This document shows positions 33,240 through 46,481 of a stretch of DNA of 64,000 bases, piece after piece (position 1 is the first letter of the stretch; each line of letters starts with the position of its first letter). The stretch is from positions 284,165,530-284,229,529 of the forward strand of contig OY992536.1 of the NCBI GenBank assembly GCA_963921195.1. Direction: 5' to 3'. The notes beneath the pieces were generated by a model. It was not told the origin of the DNA and searched no databases. It saw nothing but the letters and a program-made list of their open reading frames with translations. The stretch comes from Pegoplata infirma. Its lineage: Eukaryota; Arthropoda; Insecta; Diptera; Anthomyiidae. Made by a program: the position numbers and the translations under genes.

Positions 33240-36200
33240 ATATTTCATATTTTTAGTAGTTCAAATCAAGTTTTTATGAGCATTTTTTTAGGAGATCGTA
33301 AAAGTACCAAAGTACAATTTTTACTCTCTTAGGATCGAAACTTTCTACAAAGTACTTTTATATGAATATTTTTTGATTAATACCTGCCTAAAATCTGAAT
33401 TTCCAACATGTAATTTTTTTCAGAATGTTTTTTGTCGACTGTATGATCCCAATTTTAAAATTTCAAGGTTATATTACAATTATTTTAAGAGATATAAAAA
33501 GTACTAAAGTAATCTAAAAAGTACCAAAGTAAATTAAAAAGTTCCAATTAATACTAAAAAGTACCAAAGTACATTAAAAAGTACCAAAGTACATTAAAAA
33601 GTACCACAGTACACTAAATAGCTGCAAAGTACTCTAAAAAGTACCAAAGTACACAAAAAAAATACCAAAATACAGAACTTGGGATAGAAAAAATACCAAA
33701 GAACACAATTTTTGTCTTTTAGCCGATTAAAATCTGAATTTCTAAAAGGTATTTTTTCAGAATGTTTATTTCGTCCGTGGAATCCACATTTCAAGTTTCT
33801 ATGACTATTAATTTAGGAGATATAAAAAGTACCAAAGTACACTAAAAAGTACCAACGTACACTAAAAAGTACCAAAGTATACTAAAAAGTACCAAAGTAC
33901 ACTAAAAAGTACCAAAGTACACTAAAAAGTACAAAAGTACATTAAAAGTAGCAGAATAAACTAAAAAGTAACAAAGTACACTAAAAAGTACCAAATTACG
34001 CCACTTTATCTCTTTTTGTCTCAATAAAATCGGAAATTCCAAAAAGTACCTTTTTTGTAATTTTTACATTTTTCTACAAAATTAAAATTAGTAGAAGCAC
34101 TATCTAAGAAGATAGTAAAAGTACCAAAGTACAGTTTTTTGTCTTTTTACTCGATTTAAATCTAAATTTACTAAAGGTACTTTTTCAGAATGTTGTTTTC
34201 GGATGTATATCCCACATTTAAAATTTCAAGGTTCTATGACCATTACACAAAAAGTACCAAAAACTTTGATCCAAAGTACACTCAAACGTACCAAAGTACA
34301 TTGAAAAGTATAAAAGTACACTAAAAAGTACCAAAGTACACTAAAAATTACCAAAATTCACTAAAAAATACTCTGGAGACAGAAAAGGTACTAAAGTACA
34401 CTATTTTAATCTTTTACCCAATTAAAATCTGAATTTCTAAAAGTTACTTTTGTTTTTTTCGTCTATAGGTTCCCACATTTTAAATTTCAAGTTTCTATGA
34501 CCATTATATTTGGAGATATAAAAAGTACCAAAGTATAATAAAAAGTACCAAATTACGTTTCTTTATCCCTTTTTGTCCCATTAGAATCTGAAATTCCAAA
34601 TTTTTCGGAATTTTTATATCGTTAGAGGATTTATTTTAAGATTCTAGGACCATTATTTCTGGAAATATAAAAAAGTACCGAAGAAAATTTGTCTGCCCTT
34701 TTTTACACTTTTAGAGTCGGAATTTTCGAAAACGCAGCTTTAGTGGATTTTTTTTTCGGGAGGTTAATTTACATTCTAAAATTCCTTATTTTAATGCAGG
34801 GTATTAAACAATTTATTGGCATAAGAACCAGAAACTCCTAAGTTATTCTTTTCGAAAATCTTTTCAAAATTAAGTTTTCATAATCAAAAAAGTACTCTTT
34901 TACCGTCTAAGCATCGAAAAAAACCTTTGTTTGAATGTATTTCTTTCAGAATGTTTTTTTAGTATCCCACATTTAAAATTTCCAGCTTCTATGATCAGTA
35001 GATATAAAAAGAACCAAATCACACTAAAAAGTTCCAGAGTACACTAAAAACTATACAAATACACTTAAAAGTACCAAGATACATTCAAAAGTACCAAAGT
35101 ACACTAAAAAGTACCAAAGTACACTAAAAAATACCAAAGTTACTAAAAAGTTTCAAAGTACACTAAAAATTACCAAAGTACACTAAAAAGTACCAATGTA
35201 CACTAAAAAGTACCAAAGCACACTTAAAAGTACCAGAGTACATTAAAAAATACCAAGGTACACTAAAAAGTACCAAAGTACATTAAAAAGTACCAAAGTA
35301 CACTAAATATTACCACAGTCACTAAAAAGTACTAAAGTACACTAAAAAGTAACAAAGTACACTAAAAAAATACCAAAGTACGTAGGATCCCACATCTTAA
35401 ATTTGAAGTTTCTATGACCATTATTTCAGGAGATATAAAAAGTACCAAAGTACACTAAAAAGTACCAGAGTACACTAAAAAGTATCAAAATACACTTATA
35501 AGTACCAAGTACACTAAAAAGTACCAAAATACAATAAAAAGTATCAAAATACACTAAAAATAACCAAAGTACAGTAAAAAGTACCAAAGTACAATAAAAA
35601 GTACCAAAATACACTAAAAAGTACCACTAGAAAGTATTAAAGTACACTATACAGTGCCAAAATACGCTAAAAAGTACCAAAGTATACTAAAAAGTACCCT
35701 AAAAAGTACTAAAGTACACTAAAATGTACCAAAGTGCACTAAAAAAATGCAAAGTACTTTTAAAAGTAACAAAGCTAAAAAGTACTAAAGTACACTAAAA
35801 ACAACTAAAGTACACTAAAAAGTACTAAAGTACACTAAAAAGTACTAAAGTACACTAAAAAGTACCAAAGTACACTAAAAAGTACCAAAATATGTAGGAT
35901 CCCACATTTCAAATTTAAATTTTCTATGACCATTGTTTCAGGAGATATATATAAAAAGTACCAAAATGAGCTCAAAAGTATCAAAATACACTAAAAAGTA
36001 CCAGAGTACACAAAAAAGTACCAAAGTACACTAAAAAGTTCCAAAGTAATTAAAAAAAGTACCAAAGTGTACTAAAAATTATCAAAGTGCACTAAAAAGT
36101 AATAAAGTACGCTAAAAAGTACCATATTACGCTAATTTATCAATGTTTGTCTCATTAGAATCGGAAATTCCAAAAAGTATCTTTTTTGGAATTTTATATC

Positions 36201-36475
36201 GCCAGAGGATTTAAGATTCTAAGTAGGACCATAATTTTTGGAAATATAAAAAAAGTACCAAATAACATTTTTGTACACTTTAAGGATCGAAATTTTCAAA
36301 AACGCAGCTTTGACTGATCTCTTTTTTAGGAGGCTAATTTGCATTCTAACTTCCTTATTTTATTGCAGGGTATTAAACGAATATAAAATTCTTATTTGTG
36401 TTTTTTTTTTTTCAGAAATCATTGCAAAATTAAGTTTTTATAACCATTATTTAGGAAAACACCATCCCAGCACAG

Positions 36476-37206
36476 AAAAGTACCTTTGTCTAAATGTGTT
36501 TTTTCGTATGTAGGATCCCATATATCAAATATCAAGCTTTTATGACCATTATTTCAGAAGATATAAAAAGTACCAAAGTACACTAAAAAGTACCAAAGTG
36601 CACTAAAAAGTACCAAAGTACACCAAATTTCCCTACTCAATGCCTATGTCACTAAAAAGTACCAAAGTACACTAAAGAGTATATAAGTACACTAAAAAGT
36701 ACTAAATTACGCTACACAGAAAAAAATTTTTACCAAGTACTTGGGAGGATATGCGTTTTTAAAGTTTTTTGCATATATTATGCAAAAAATAGCATCTTTT
36801 TACCAATTTTTTGCTTGTTTCTGATAAAAGTTTAGAAAATATTCATAAGAGTATTTAACCTTGTGTAATTTTACAAACCTTAATCAAAATAATGCAAAAA
36901 CTTGGTAAAATGTTACAAAATTTTTCATAATTAATGTAAAAAACTTTAAAAACGCATATCCTCCCAAGTTATTGGTAAAATATTTTTTTGTGTGTATCGT
37001 AATTTGGTACTTTTAGTGTACACTGGTACTTTTTAGTGACATAGGCATAGAGTAGGGTAATTTGGTGTACTTTGGTACTTTTTAGTGCACTTTGGTACTT
37101 TTTAGTGTACTTTGGTACTTTTTATATCTTCTGAAATAATGGTCATAAAAGCTTGATATTTGATATATGGGATCCTACATACGAAAAAACACATTTAGAC
37201 AAAGGT
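36476..37206. repeat. Large inverted repeat centred on a MITE
   Basis: 36476-36700 (TTTTTTCGTATGTAGGATCC, ATCAAGCTTTTATGACCATT, CTCAATGCCTATGTCACTAA) returns reversed at 37013-37206 (TTAGTGACATAGGCATAGAG, AATGGTCATAAAAGCTTGAT, GGATCCTACATACGAAAAAA). The MITE 36715-36994 lies in the middle. Confidence 0.85.
36715..36994. mobile_element. MITE of 280 bp with long inverted ends, TA duplication
   Basis: The ends CACAGAAAAAAATTTTTACC and GGTAAAATATTTTTTTGTGTG continue inward into GGGAGGATATGCGTTTTTAA and its complement, giving arms of about 60 bp. TA flanks both ends (36713-36714, 36995-36996). No protein. Confidence 0.8.
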
Positions 37207-37500
37207 ACATTTCGGTGCCTCTTGTCTCATTACAATCGGAAATTCTATGACCATTACTTAAGGAGATATAAAAAGTACCAAAGTACACTAAAAAGTATCT
37301 AAGTATACTAAAAAGTACCAAAGTCCACCAAATTACGCTACTCTGTGGCATGTCACTAAAAAGTACCAAAGTATACTAAAAAGTACCAAACTACCAAATT
37401 ACGCTTCTCTGTGACTTTTTGTCTCATTACAATCGGAAATTCCAAAAAGAAAATTTTTTGGGGTTAATTTACACTCTTAATTTCCTTATTTTAATGCAGG

Positions 37501-38684
37501 GTATTATACAATTCGTCTTGAAAGAATGTAAAATTCTTATTTGTTTTTTTTTTTTTTTTTTTTCAAAATATTTACCTGATGTTATTGGCATTAGTTCAAT
37601 ATGTCTATTATACACAATCGTACTTATTTCAACATTTTAAAGATTATGTCATTTTTGTCTTATACATAATTCTGTTATACATGTAGTATAAGAGATAATA
37701 TACAAACAAATTTTATTAAATTTAAGACATTTAAATAAAAAAATAATAAAATAAATAATAAATTGTCAAAGTTTTTGAAGGCATTTAAAAGACATAAATG
37801 AAAAACGTTTATCAAACGATATTTTTTAAACTAAAAAGTTTATTATTAAAGACAGTTGTCAAGAAAAATTTATTAAATTGTTTAATTTTTTTAATTAATG
37901 ATAAGGCAAAAAGGAAAGAATTGGAAAAAATATTTTATACCCACAACAATTTAATAATTTGCTCGTTTTTAGTTAAATTGCAGCGATAAAGTGTTATTGG
38001 ATAAGTTACCTAAGTAAACTTAGGTAATTTATGCAAAACAAAATTTGCCGATTTTATTTTTGAAGTAAAAAATAAATTTCTTTATTTTTGACTTCAATAA
38101 TAACGCATAGAAATTCATTATATTGCTAAATTTCCCAATTACCCTTGAGGGTAAATTTATTTTTTTCCCCACTTTAAAAAAACTATCCATTCATTATCAA
38201 TATTTAAATAATTTACGTTTATTTATCCATCCATGTCAATAATTTCATTTTCCTCATAAATCTTGACTTTAATCAAGTTTTACAACTTAATTTATGAGAT
38301 TTTTAAATTTGTGAAGAAAAATCAACAAAAAAAAAATCAAATTAACAACGGAAAGTTTTTTTTAAAAAAAACTGTTGTATGTGATATAAAACTCCAACAC
38401 TTAAAGTCGGTAAAGCATTAAATTTATTAATTTTATTCAATGAAAAACTCGTGAAAAGGAAAAACTCCCTGGGAAAAAAAAACATTACTTAACAATTTAC
38501 GCATGCCAGTTTTGGACACACGCACGCTTGGTTTGGTGTGTCTACTGTTAAATTGTTAGTTAAATGACAAAACATTTTAAGACAAATTGCTGTTAAAATT
38601 CAGTAAAAGGAAAACTTTTAAAAACTGGGGGCCACGATAAAAAACAAAAGTAAAAATTAACAAAAGTGAAAAAATATCTTAGAA
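37501..38684. other. AT-rich DNA, mostly unique
   Basis: No supported gene; the frames at 37419-37640 and 37798-37989 are AT-driven. A less AT-rich point with ACACACGCACGC lies near 38510-38560. Confidence 0.45.
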
Positions 38685-39030
38685 TCTGAGACTTTTTCTA
38701 TATAGAAAAAATGTCTCAGAATCTGAGACTTTTTCTATATAGAAAAAATGTTTCAGAATCTAACCCCCAGTTTCTGTAACACGAACGTCATTCGTTTTTC
38801 TATATAAAAAAAGTCTCAGATTCTGAGACATTTTTTCTATATAAAAAAAGTCTCAGATTCTGAGACATTTTTTCGTATATCTGAGACTTTTTCTATAGGA
38901 AAAATGTGTTCTGAGACATTTTTTCTATATAGAAAAAGTCTCAGATTCTGAAACATTTTTTCCATATAGAAAAAGTCTCAGATTCTGAGACATTTTTTTT
39001 AAATAGAAAAAGTCTCAGATTCTGAGACAT
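38685..39030. repeat. 37-bp palindromic minisatellite, with orientation switch
   Basis: 38685-38760 has the unit in the reverse orientation (AGAATCTGAGACTTTTTC). From 38797 to 39030 it is forward (AAAGTCTCAGATTCTGAGAC). The switch falls on the MITE fragment at 38764-38795. Confidence 0.88.
38764..38795. mobile_element. Half copy of the CCCCCAGTTTCTGTAA hairpin MITE
   Basis: CCCCCAGTTTCTGTAACACG, then AACGTCATTCG, matches the first 32 bp of the complete element at 56635-56763 with a few changes; the rest is missing. Confidence 0.75.
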
Positions 39031-39910
39031 TTGGTAATTTTTAGTGCACTTTGGTACTTTTTAGTGACATAGGCATAGATAGAGTAGCGTAATTTGGTGT
39101 ACTTTGGTACTTTTTAGTGTACTTAGATACTTTTTACAGTACTTTGGTACTTTTTAGTGTACTTTGGTACTTTTTAGTGCACTTTGGTACTTTTTATATC
39201 TTCTGAAATAATGGTCATAGTAGCTTGATATTTGGAATATGGGTTCCGACAAACGAAAAAATACATTTAGACCAACGACGAATTGTTTAATACCCTGCAA
39301 TGAAATAAGGAAGTTAGAATGTAAATTAACCTCCTAAAAAAGAGATCAGTCAAAGCTGCGTTTTTGAAGATGTCAGTAAAAAGTGTACAGAAATGTTCTT
39401 TGGTACTTTTTTTATATTTCCAAAAATTATGGTCCTAGAATCTTAAACCCTCTGGCGATATGAAAATTTCAAAAAAAGTACTTTTTAGAATTTCCGATTC
39501 TAATGAGACAAAAATAGATAAAGTAGTGTAATATGGTACTTTTTAGTGTACTTTAATACTTTTTAGTGCACTTTTTAGTACTTTTTTGGGTACTTTGGAA
39601 CTTTTTGGTGTACTTTGGTACTTTTTGTGTACTCTGGTACTTTTTAGTGTATTTTGATACTTTTGAGCGTTTTTTGGTACTTTTTATATATATCTCCTGA
39701 AATAATTGCCATAGAAACTTCAAATTTGAAATGTGGGATTCTACATGCTTTGGTACTTTTTAGTGTACTTTGGTACTTTTTAGTGTATGTTGGTACTTTT
39801 TAGTGCACTTTGGTAATTTTTAGTGTAATTTGGTACTTTGTAGTGTACTTTGGTACTTTTTAGTGTACTTTGGTAATTTTTAGTGTACTTTAGTACTTTG
39901 TAGTGTACTC
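39031..39910 (-). repeat. GTACC composite repeat, inverted
   Basis: The 20-bp unit appears as TTTAGTGTACTTTGGTACTT, and the long unit as TATATCTTCTGAAATAATGG and AAAGCTGCGTTTTTGAAG, all reversed relative to 33240-36700. Joins to the palindromic minisatellite on both sides are abrupt (39030 and 39910). Confidence 0.88.
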
Positions 39911-40745
39911 CCAGAATCTGAGACTTTTTCTATATAGAAAAAATGTCGAAGAATCTGAAACTTTTTCCATATAGAAAAAATGTCTCAGAATCTAAGACTT
40001 TTTCTGTACGAAAAATGTCTCAGAATCTAAGACTTTTTCTATATAGAAAAAATGTCTTAGAACCTTAGACTTTTTTTTATATAGAAAAAATGTCTCAGAA
40101 ACTGAGACTTTTTTCGATAAAGAAAAAATGTCTCAGAATCTGAGACTTTTTCTATATAGAAAAAATGTCTCAGAATCTGAGACTTTTTCTATATAGAAAA
40201 AATGTCTCAGAATCTGAGACTTTTTCTATATAGAAAAAATGTCTCAGAATCTGAGACTTTTTCTATATAGAAAAAATGTCTCAGAATCTGAGACTTTTTC
40301 TATATAGAAAAAATGTCTCAGAATCTGAGACTTTTTCTATATAGAAAAAATTTATCAGAATCCGAGACTTTTTCTATATTAAAAAAATGTCTCAGAATCT
40401 GAGACTTTTTCTATATAGAAAAAATGTCTCAGAATCTGAGACTTTTTCTATATAGAAAAAATGTCTCAGAATCTGAGACTTTTTTTATATAAAAAAAATG
40501 TCTCAGAATCTGAGACTATATAGAAAAAATGTCTCAGAATCTGTGACTTTTTCTATATAGAAAAAATGTCTCAGAATCTGAGACTTTTTTTATATAAAAA
40601 AAAATGTCTCAGAATCTGAGACTTTTTCTATATAGAAAAAATGTCTCAGAATCTGAGACTTTTTCTATATAGAAAAAATGTCTCGGAATCTGAGACTTTT
40701 TCTATATAGAAAAAATGTCTCAGAATCTGAGACAAAAGGTCTCAA
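39911..40745 (-). repeat. 37-bp palindromic minisatellite, reverse orientation
   Basis: About 22 units of TCTCAGAATCTGAGACTTTT, TCTATATAGAAAAAATG, the reverse complement of the array at 6249-7520. Units at 40130-40330 are almost identical; the edges are diverged. Confidence 0.95.
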
Positions 40746-41642
40746 AATCTGAGATTATTAAAATTTCCTTGAAAAATCTTAAGAAAAACCCCAATTTAAT
40801 TCATAAAATTTTTTTCTAGGAAAAAATACATTTAACGGACCTTATGTTGCCTACCGCAATTAAAGAGTAAAACATACTAACTAAATGTTTGTAATACCTG
40901 ACGACAAGTTTTCATTTTGTCTACTAGTAATAGTACAGGTAGTAAAATATGTTGTCAAACTGTATAACAAGCGCAGCAGCAGCAACAGTGGCTGCTAGCA
41001 GCATTATCATGCGTAATAGAAAAGCAATTAAATTTTCATTAAAAACAAAAAAAAAAACCTACAAAAATCTTTAGTAACATAATGCGTCTGTTGCGGTTTT
41101 TTCGCAAATTTTTTTTTTTTTTAAATAAAGTGGTTTTTAGTTAGGAAGTATGTTTTTTTTTGTAAGTAATTTTCTGCAACATGTGTTAAAATGTCTAAAA
41201 AGAGTAGTTTAAAAGACTATTAACAGATTTTACCAAAGAAAAAGATTGAATGAATGGGATAAATAGTTAAGTGGTCAGTTAAATCATATGATAAATAGAC
41301 AGAGACTGATGTTATGCATTAAAAAAGAAGAAAAAAATTAAAGATTTTGAATTTTAATGAGAAAAAACTAACGAAATTTTTATTTTTGATAATAAATTAT
41401 CAAAATGTTTGGATTTTAAGATACATTTTCTTTTTAATGGGATTTATGGCATATTTAATTTCAAATTACTTTCACTTTTAATTTTTGAAAAAATTATTTA
41501 AGACAAATATGAAATAATTTTGTTTAAGGCTAATAGTAGCATTTATGCTGTTATACGAAATTTTGCTACTTTGTAGCCAAATTTATCTTAATTAATGAAT
41601 TGATGTTCATTAATGCATTTATTTTATTTTTTTTTTAACTTT
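40746..41642. other. Unique AT-rich DNA with a small CAG-rich island
   Basis: 40975-41020 is an island of GCAGCAGCAGCAACAGTGGC type in otherwise AT-rich DNA. A 41-codon open frame starting at 40949 covers it, but the rest of that frame is Lys-rich and AT-driven, so I do not call a gene. Confidence 0.4.
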
Positions 41643-44600
41643 GTTAGGAGTTATGCTATTTTTAGCAATTATGCTATTATTAACATTTATGGTATTATTA
41701 GGATTTATGCCATTATTAAGATTTATACTATTAGTAGATTGTATACTATTATAAGCATTCATGATATTATTAGCATTTATGCTTATATTACCACTTAAGC
41801 TATTTTTTGCATTTGATATTTTTAGCATTTATATTATTAGAATTTATGCTACTATTATCATTTATGCTATTATTCTGATTTATTCTATTGTTATCATTTA
41901 TGCTATTATTAGCATTAATGCCAGTATTACCATTTATGCGCATATTAGCACTAATGATATTTTTAGCATTTATGGTATTTTTAGCATTTATGCTATTATT
42001 ATCATTTATGCTATTACTAATTAGCATTTATGCTATTATTAGCATTTATGATACTATTGTCATCTATGCTAATATAGGCATTCATGCTATTATTAGCATT
42101 TGTGCTATGAGTAGAATTAATGATATTATTAGCGCATATGCTATTATTAGCATTTACGCTATTATTAGCATTTATGCAATTATTATCATTTATGGTATTA
42201 TAAAAATGTATGCTATTATTAGCATTTATGCCATTATTAGCAATTATGCTATTATAAAAATGTATGCTATTATTAGCATTTATGCTATTATTAGCATTTA
42301 TGCTATTATTAGCATTTACACTGTTATTAGCATTTAATGCTACTATTAACATTAATGCTATTATAAGCATGCATGATATTGTTAGCATTTATGCTATTAA
42401 TAGAATTAATGATATTATTAGCATTTATGCTATTATTAGCATTTATGCTATTATTAGCATTTACGCTATTATTGACATTAATGCTATTATTAGCATTTAT
42501 GCTATTACTAGCATTTATGCTATTACTAGCATTTATGCTATTATTAGATTTTGTGCTATTATTAGCATTTATGCTATTATTAGCATTTATGCTATTATTA
42601 GCATTTATGCTATTATTAGCATTCGTGCTATTATGAGCATTTATGCTATTATTAGCATTTATGCTATTATTAGCATTTATGCTATCATTAGCATTCGTGC
42701 TATTATGAGCATTTATGATATTATTAGCATTTATCCTATTATTAGCATTTTTGCTATTGTGGGCATTTATGCTAATATTAGCATTAATGCTATAATTAGC
42801 ATTTGTGCTATTATTAGCATTTATGCTAGAATAAGCATTTATTTATTCTATTAGCGTTTGTGGCAATATTAGCATTTATGCTATTATTAGCATTTGCGGC
42901 AATATTAGCATTTATGCTATTATTAGCATTTATGCTATTATCTGAATTTATGCTATTATTTGCATTATGCTATTATTTGCATTATGCTATTATTTGCATT
43001 TATGCTATTATTTGCACTTATGCTATTATTAGCATTTATATTAGTATTAGCATTTATGCTATTTTAGTATTTATGCTATTATTAGCATTTAAGCTATTAT
43101 TAACATTTATGTTATTATTAGCATTAATGGTATTTTTAGCATTTATCGTATTTTTAACATTTATGCTATTATTTGCATTTATGCTATTATTTGCATTTAT
43201 GCTATTATTTGCATTTATGCTATTATTTGCATTTATGCTATTATTTGCATTTATGCTATTATTAGCATTTACGCTACGATAAGCATATATGCTATCATTA
43301 ACATTTATGTTATGTACGCTATTATTAGGATTTAAGTTATTATAAGCATTTATTCTATTATTAGCATTTAGCTATTATTAACATTTATGTTATTATTAGC
43401 ATTTATGGTATGCTATTATTAGCATTTAAGTTATTATTAGCATTCATGCTATTATTACCATTTATGATATTATTTGCATTTATGCTATTTTTGCATTATA
43501 ATATTATAAGCATTAATGATATTATTAGCATTTGTGCTATCAATTATGCTACTATTAGCATTTATGCTAATATTACTATTTATGTTATTATTTATAGCAT
43601 TTATGCTATTATTACCATTTATGCTATTATTAGCATTTATGCTATTACAAGCATTTTTACGATTATTTGCATTTATGCTATAACAAGCATTTTTGCTATT
43701 TTTAGCATTTATTAGCAATATTGGAGGTTTTAGAAAATTTCGAATTTAAATTAGAAAATAATGTATTTATGCTATTATTAGCATTTATGCTATTATTAGC
43801 ATTTATTCTATTATTAGCATTTATGCAATTAGCATTTAGGATATTATTAGCATTTATGCTATTATATGCATTTATGCTTTAATCGTTGATGCTATTATCA
43901 TTTTTGCTATCATCATTTATGCTATTATCATTTATGCTATTATCATTTATGCTATTATTACCATTTATGCTTTTATTAGCATTTTTGCTATTATTGGCAT
44001 TTATGCTATTATTAACAGTTATGCTATTATTAGCAATTATGCTATTATTAGCAATTATGCTATTTTTATCAATAATTCTGTTCTATTATTAGCATTTATG
44101 CTATTATTAGCATTTATGCTATTATTAGCATTTATGCTATTATTAGCATTTATGCTATTACTAGCATATATGCTATTATTACCATTTACGTTATTATAAG
44201 CGCTTATGCTATTATTAGCATTTATGCTATTATTAGCATTTATGCTATTATTAGCGTTTGTGCTATTATTAGCGTTTATGCTGTTTTAGCAATTATGCTG
44301 TTATTAGCATTTATGCTGTTATTAGCATTTATGCTGTTATTAGCATTTATGCTGTTATTAGCATTTATATTATTAGCATTTATGCTATTATTAGCATTTA
44401 TGCTATTATTAGCATTTATACTATTATTAGCATTTATGCAATTTAGGATATTATTAGCATTTGTGGTATTTTTAGCATTAATGCTATTATATGCATTTAT
44501 GCTTTAATCGTTTATGCTATTATCATTTATGCTATCATCGTTTATGCTATTTTTACCATTTATGCTTTTATTAGCATTTATGCTATTACTAGCATTTATG

Positions 44601-45345
44601 CTATTATTAGCATTTATTCTATTATAAGCATTTATGCTATTATTAGCATTTATTCTATTATTAGCAATTATGCTATTATAACCAATTATGCTATTTTTAT
44701 CAACAATGCTGTTCTATTATTAGCATTTATGCTATTATTAGCATTTATGCTATTATTAGCATTTATGCTATTATTGCCATTTACGTTATTATAAGCGCTT
44801 ATGCTATCATTAGCATTTATGCTATTATTAGCATTTATGCTATTATTGGCATTTATGCTATTATTAGCGTTTGTGCTATTATTAGCGTTTATGCTGTTAT
44901 TAGCATTTATGCTGTTATTAGCATTTATGCTGTTATTAGCATTTATATTATTAGCATTTATGCTATTATTAGCACTTATGCTATTATTAGCTATTATGCT
45001 ATTTTTATCAATAATTCTGTTCTTAGCTTTTATGCTATTATTAGCATTTATGCTATTATTAGCATTTATGCTACTATTAGCATTTATGCTATTAATAGCA
45101 TTTATGCTATTATTAGCAATTATGCTATTATTAGCAATTATGCTATTATTAGCAATTATGCTATTTTTATCAATAATTCTGTTCTTAGCTTTTATGCTTT
45201 TATTAGCATTAATGCTATTTTCATCATTAATGCTATTATTAGCGTTTATGCATTTATTCTATTATTAGAATGTATGCTATTATAAGCATTTAAGCTTTTA
45301 TTAGCATTTATGCTATTATTAGCATTTTTGCTTTTTTTAAACAAT
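41643..45345 (+). repeat. 18-bp satellite array, about 3.7 kb
   Basis: The unit GCATTTATGCTATTATTA repeats with period 18 and many single-base changes and short indels. Because 18 is divisible by three and the unit has no stop in several frames, long open frames appear on both strands (runs such as MLLLAF, YAIISI, NANNSI); they are artefacts. A short non-repeat stretch with CAATATTGGAGGTTTTAG at 43715-43765 recurs in similar form at 45335-45375. Confidence 0.95.
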
Positions 45346-46481
45346 ATTAAAAGTTTTTAGAAAAATTTCGAATTAAAATTAGAAAATTGGATATACAAAA
45401 AGATTCCATGACCATTAAAAGCTGCTTGTAATCGAATTAAATTGAAATTTCTTAATAATTCTCCAAAAAAAAAATAAGATTATAGCATTTGTTAGTTTTG
45501 ACATTTAACATATTTCTTTTGATCAAATGTTTGTTTTATCATTTGTTTAATAAAGACCAACAATGTCAAAAAAAAAAACTGTCACTATGACATTTTGTAA
45601 GGTTTTGTTTACATAATATCTTTATCTTCTCCCTAAATCTCCTACCATTATCTCCAGTTTATTAGGGGGTAGCTCCGTTCGGTTGTGTAATGTACTTTGT
45701 TAGTTAAATCTTGTGTGACAATGACAAGATGTGATGGAATTTAGAATTATACACATGTGAGTGTAATGTGTAATTTCAATACAACCCAAAAAAAATTTTT
45801 AAAAAAATAATGTTTCAAATGACACAAACAACAAACTACTAACCAAAACAACATCAAAGCATTTAAAATGACATGTCCGTCGTTTTGAATTTACAGCAAT
45901 ATGAAATAATTAGTTATGGATAGAAAGGGAGCGAAAGAGAGATTAAGATTTGACAATTTTCATTTTTTTTTTGGAATAATAGTGTTTGGATTTTTTTAAG
46001 CATCATCATTTTAGGAATATGCTAGAAAAACATGATTTATAGATTCTTTATAAAAACATTTTTTATGAAAAGTGAATATAAAGAAAATTATAGAGAATAT
46101 GACAAGTTTAAAAAAAAAGCAGATTTATTTGTAAAAGAAGAAAAAAACTATTTAATAAAACAAGTTTTTTTGTTGAGATATTTGTTTTAATGATTTATTG
46201 TTTATTTTTGATAAGAATTTTATAATTAATTTTAAATCAATAATAACTTAATATAACAAATGATTAATTTATGTCAACAATAATAATGATTTAAATAAAT
46301 TAAAATGCATAGTACATTAACCTTATGGATCGAAATGTTTTTAAAGGAGATTTTGTTAAAGCAAACATTTACAAGTTTTTCAGAATTTATATATATTTAG
46401 GTCGTGGCAACCCTAAATCCCAGCTGAACACAAGAGGTTTAAAATGAGAGAAAACAATTTAGATCACAAGCAATTTCATGT
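45346..46481. other. AT-rich unique DNA between two satellite arrays
   Basis: No gene. A less AT-rich part at 45620-45760 has no open frame of note. Confidence 0.5.

Larger units (their letters stand above)
33240..37500 (+). repeat. Composite repeat with expanded 20-bp GTACC units
   Basis: Two levels are visible. Long units of several hundred bp contain TTTCTATGACCATTATTTCA, GGAGATATAAAAAGTACCAA, CCCATTAGAATCTGAAATTCC and CAGAATGTTTTTT. Inside each, a 20-bp unit AAAGTACACTAAAAAGTACC is tandemly expanded to different lengths: 33490-33680, 33815-34000, 34240-34390, 35020-35375, 35436-35890, 35955-36115, 36560-36720 and 37265-37400. One stretch (37013-37206) is inverted. Confidence 0.9.

Noticed and set aside
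33490..37400. Possible telomeric or regulatory GTACC repeats
   Set aside because: Units are internal, interrupted by long-unit text and not of telomeric type; no binding-site argument can be made from sequence alone.
40949..41074. 41-codon frame over a CAG-rich island
   Set aside because: Only the first part is non-AT-rich; the second half is a Lys run from A-rich sequence. Kept only as a composition note.
42264..45268. Long open frames with MLLLAF or YAIISI repeats, looking like multi-pass membrane proteins
   Set aside because: They are translations of an 18-bp satellite in several frames and both strands; no start context, domain or codon bias supports coding.
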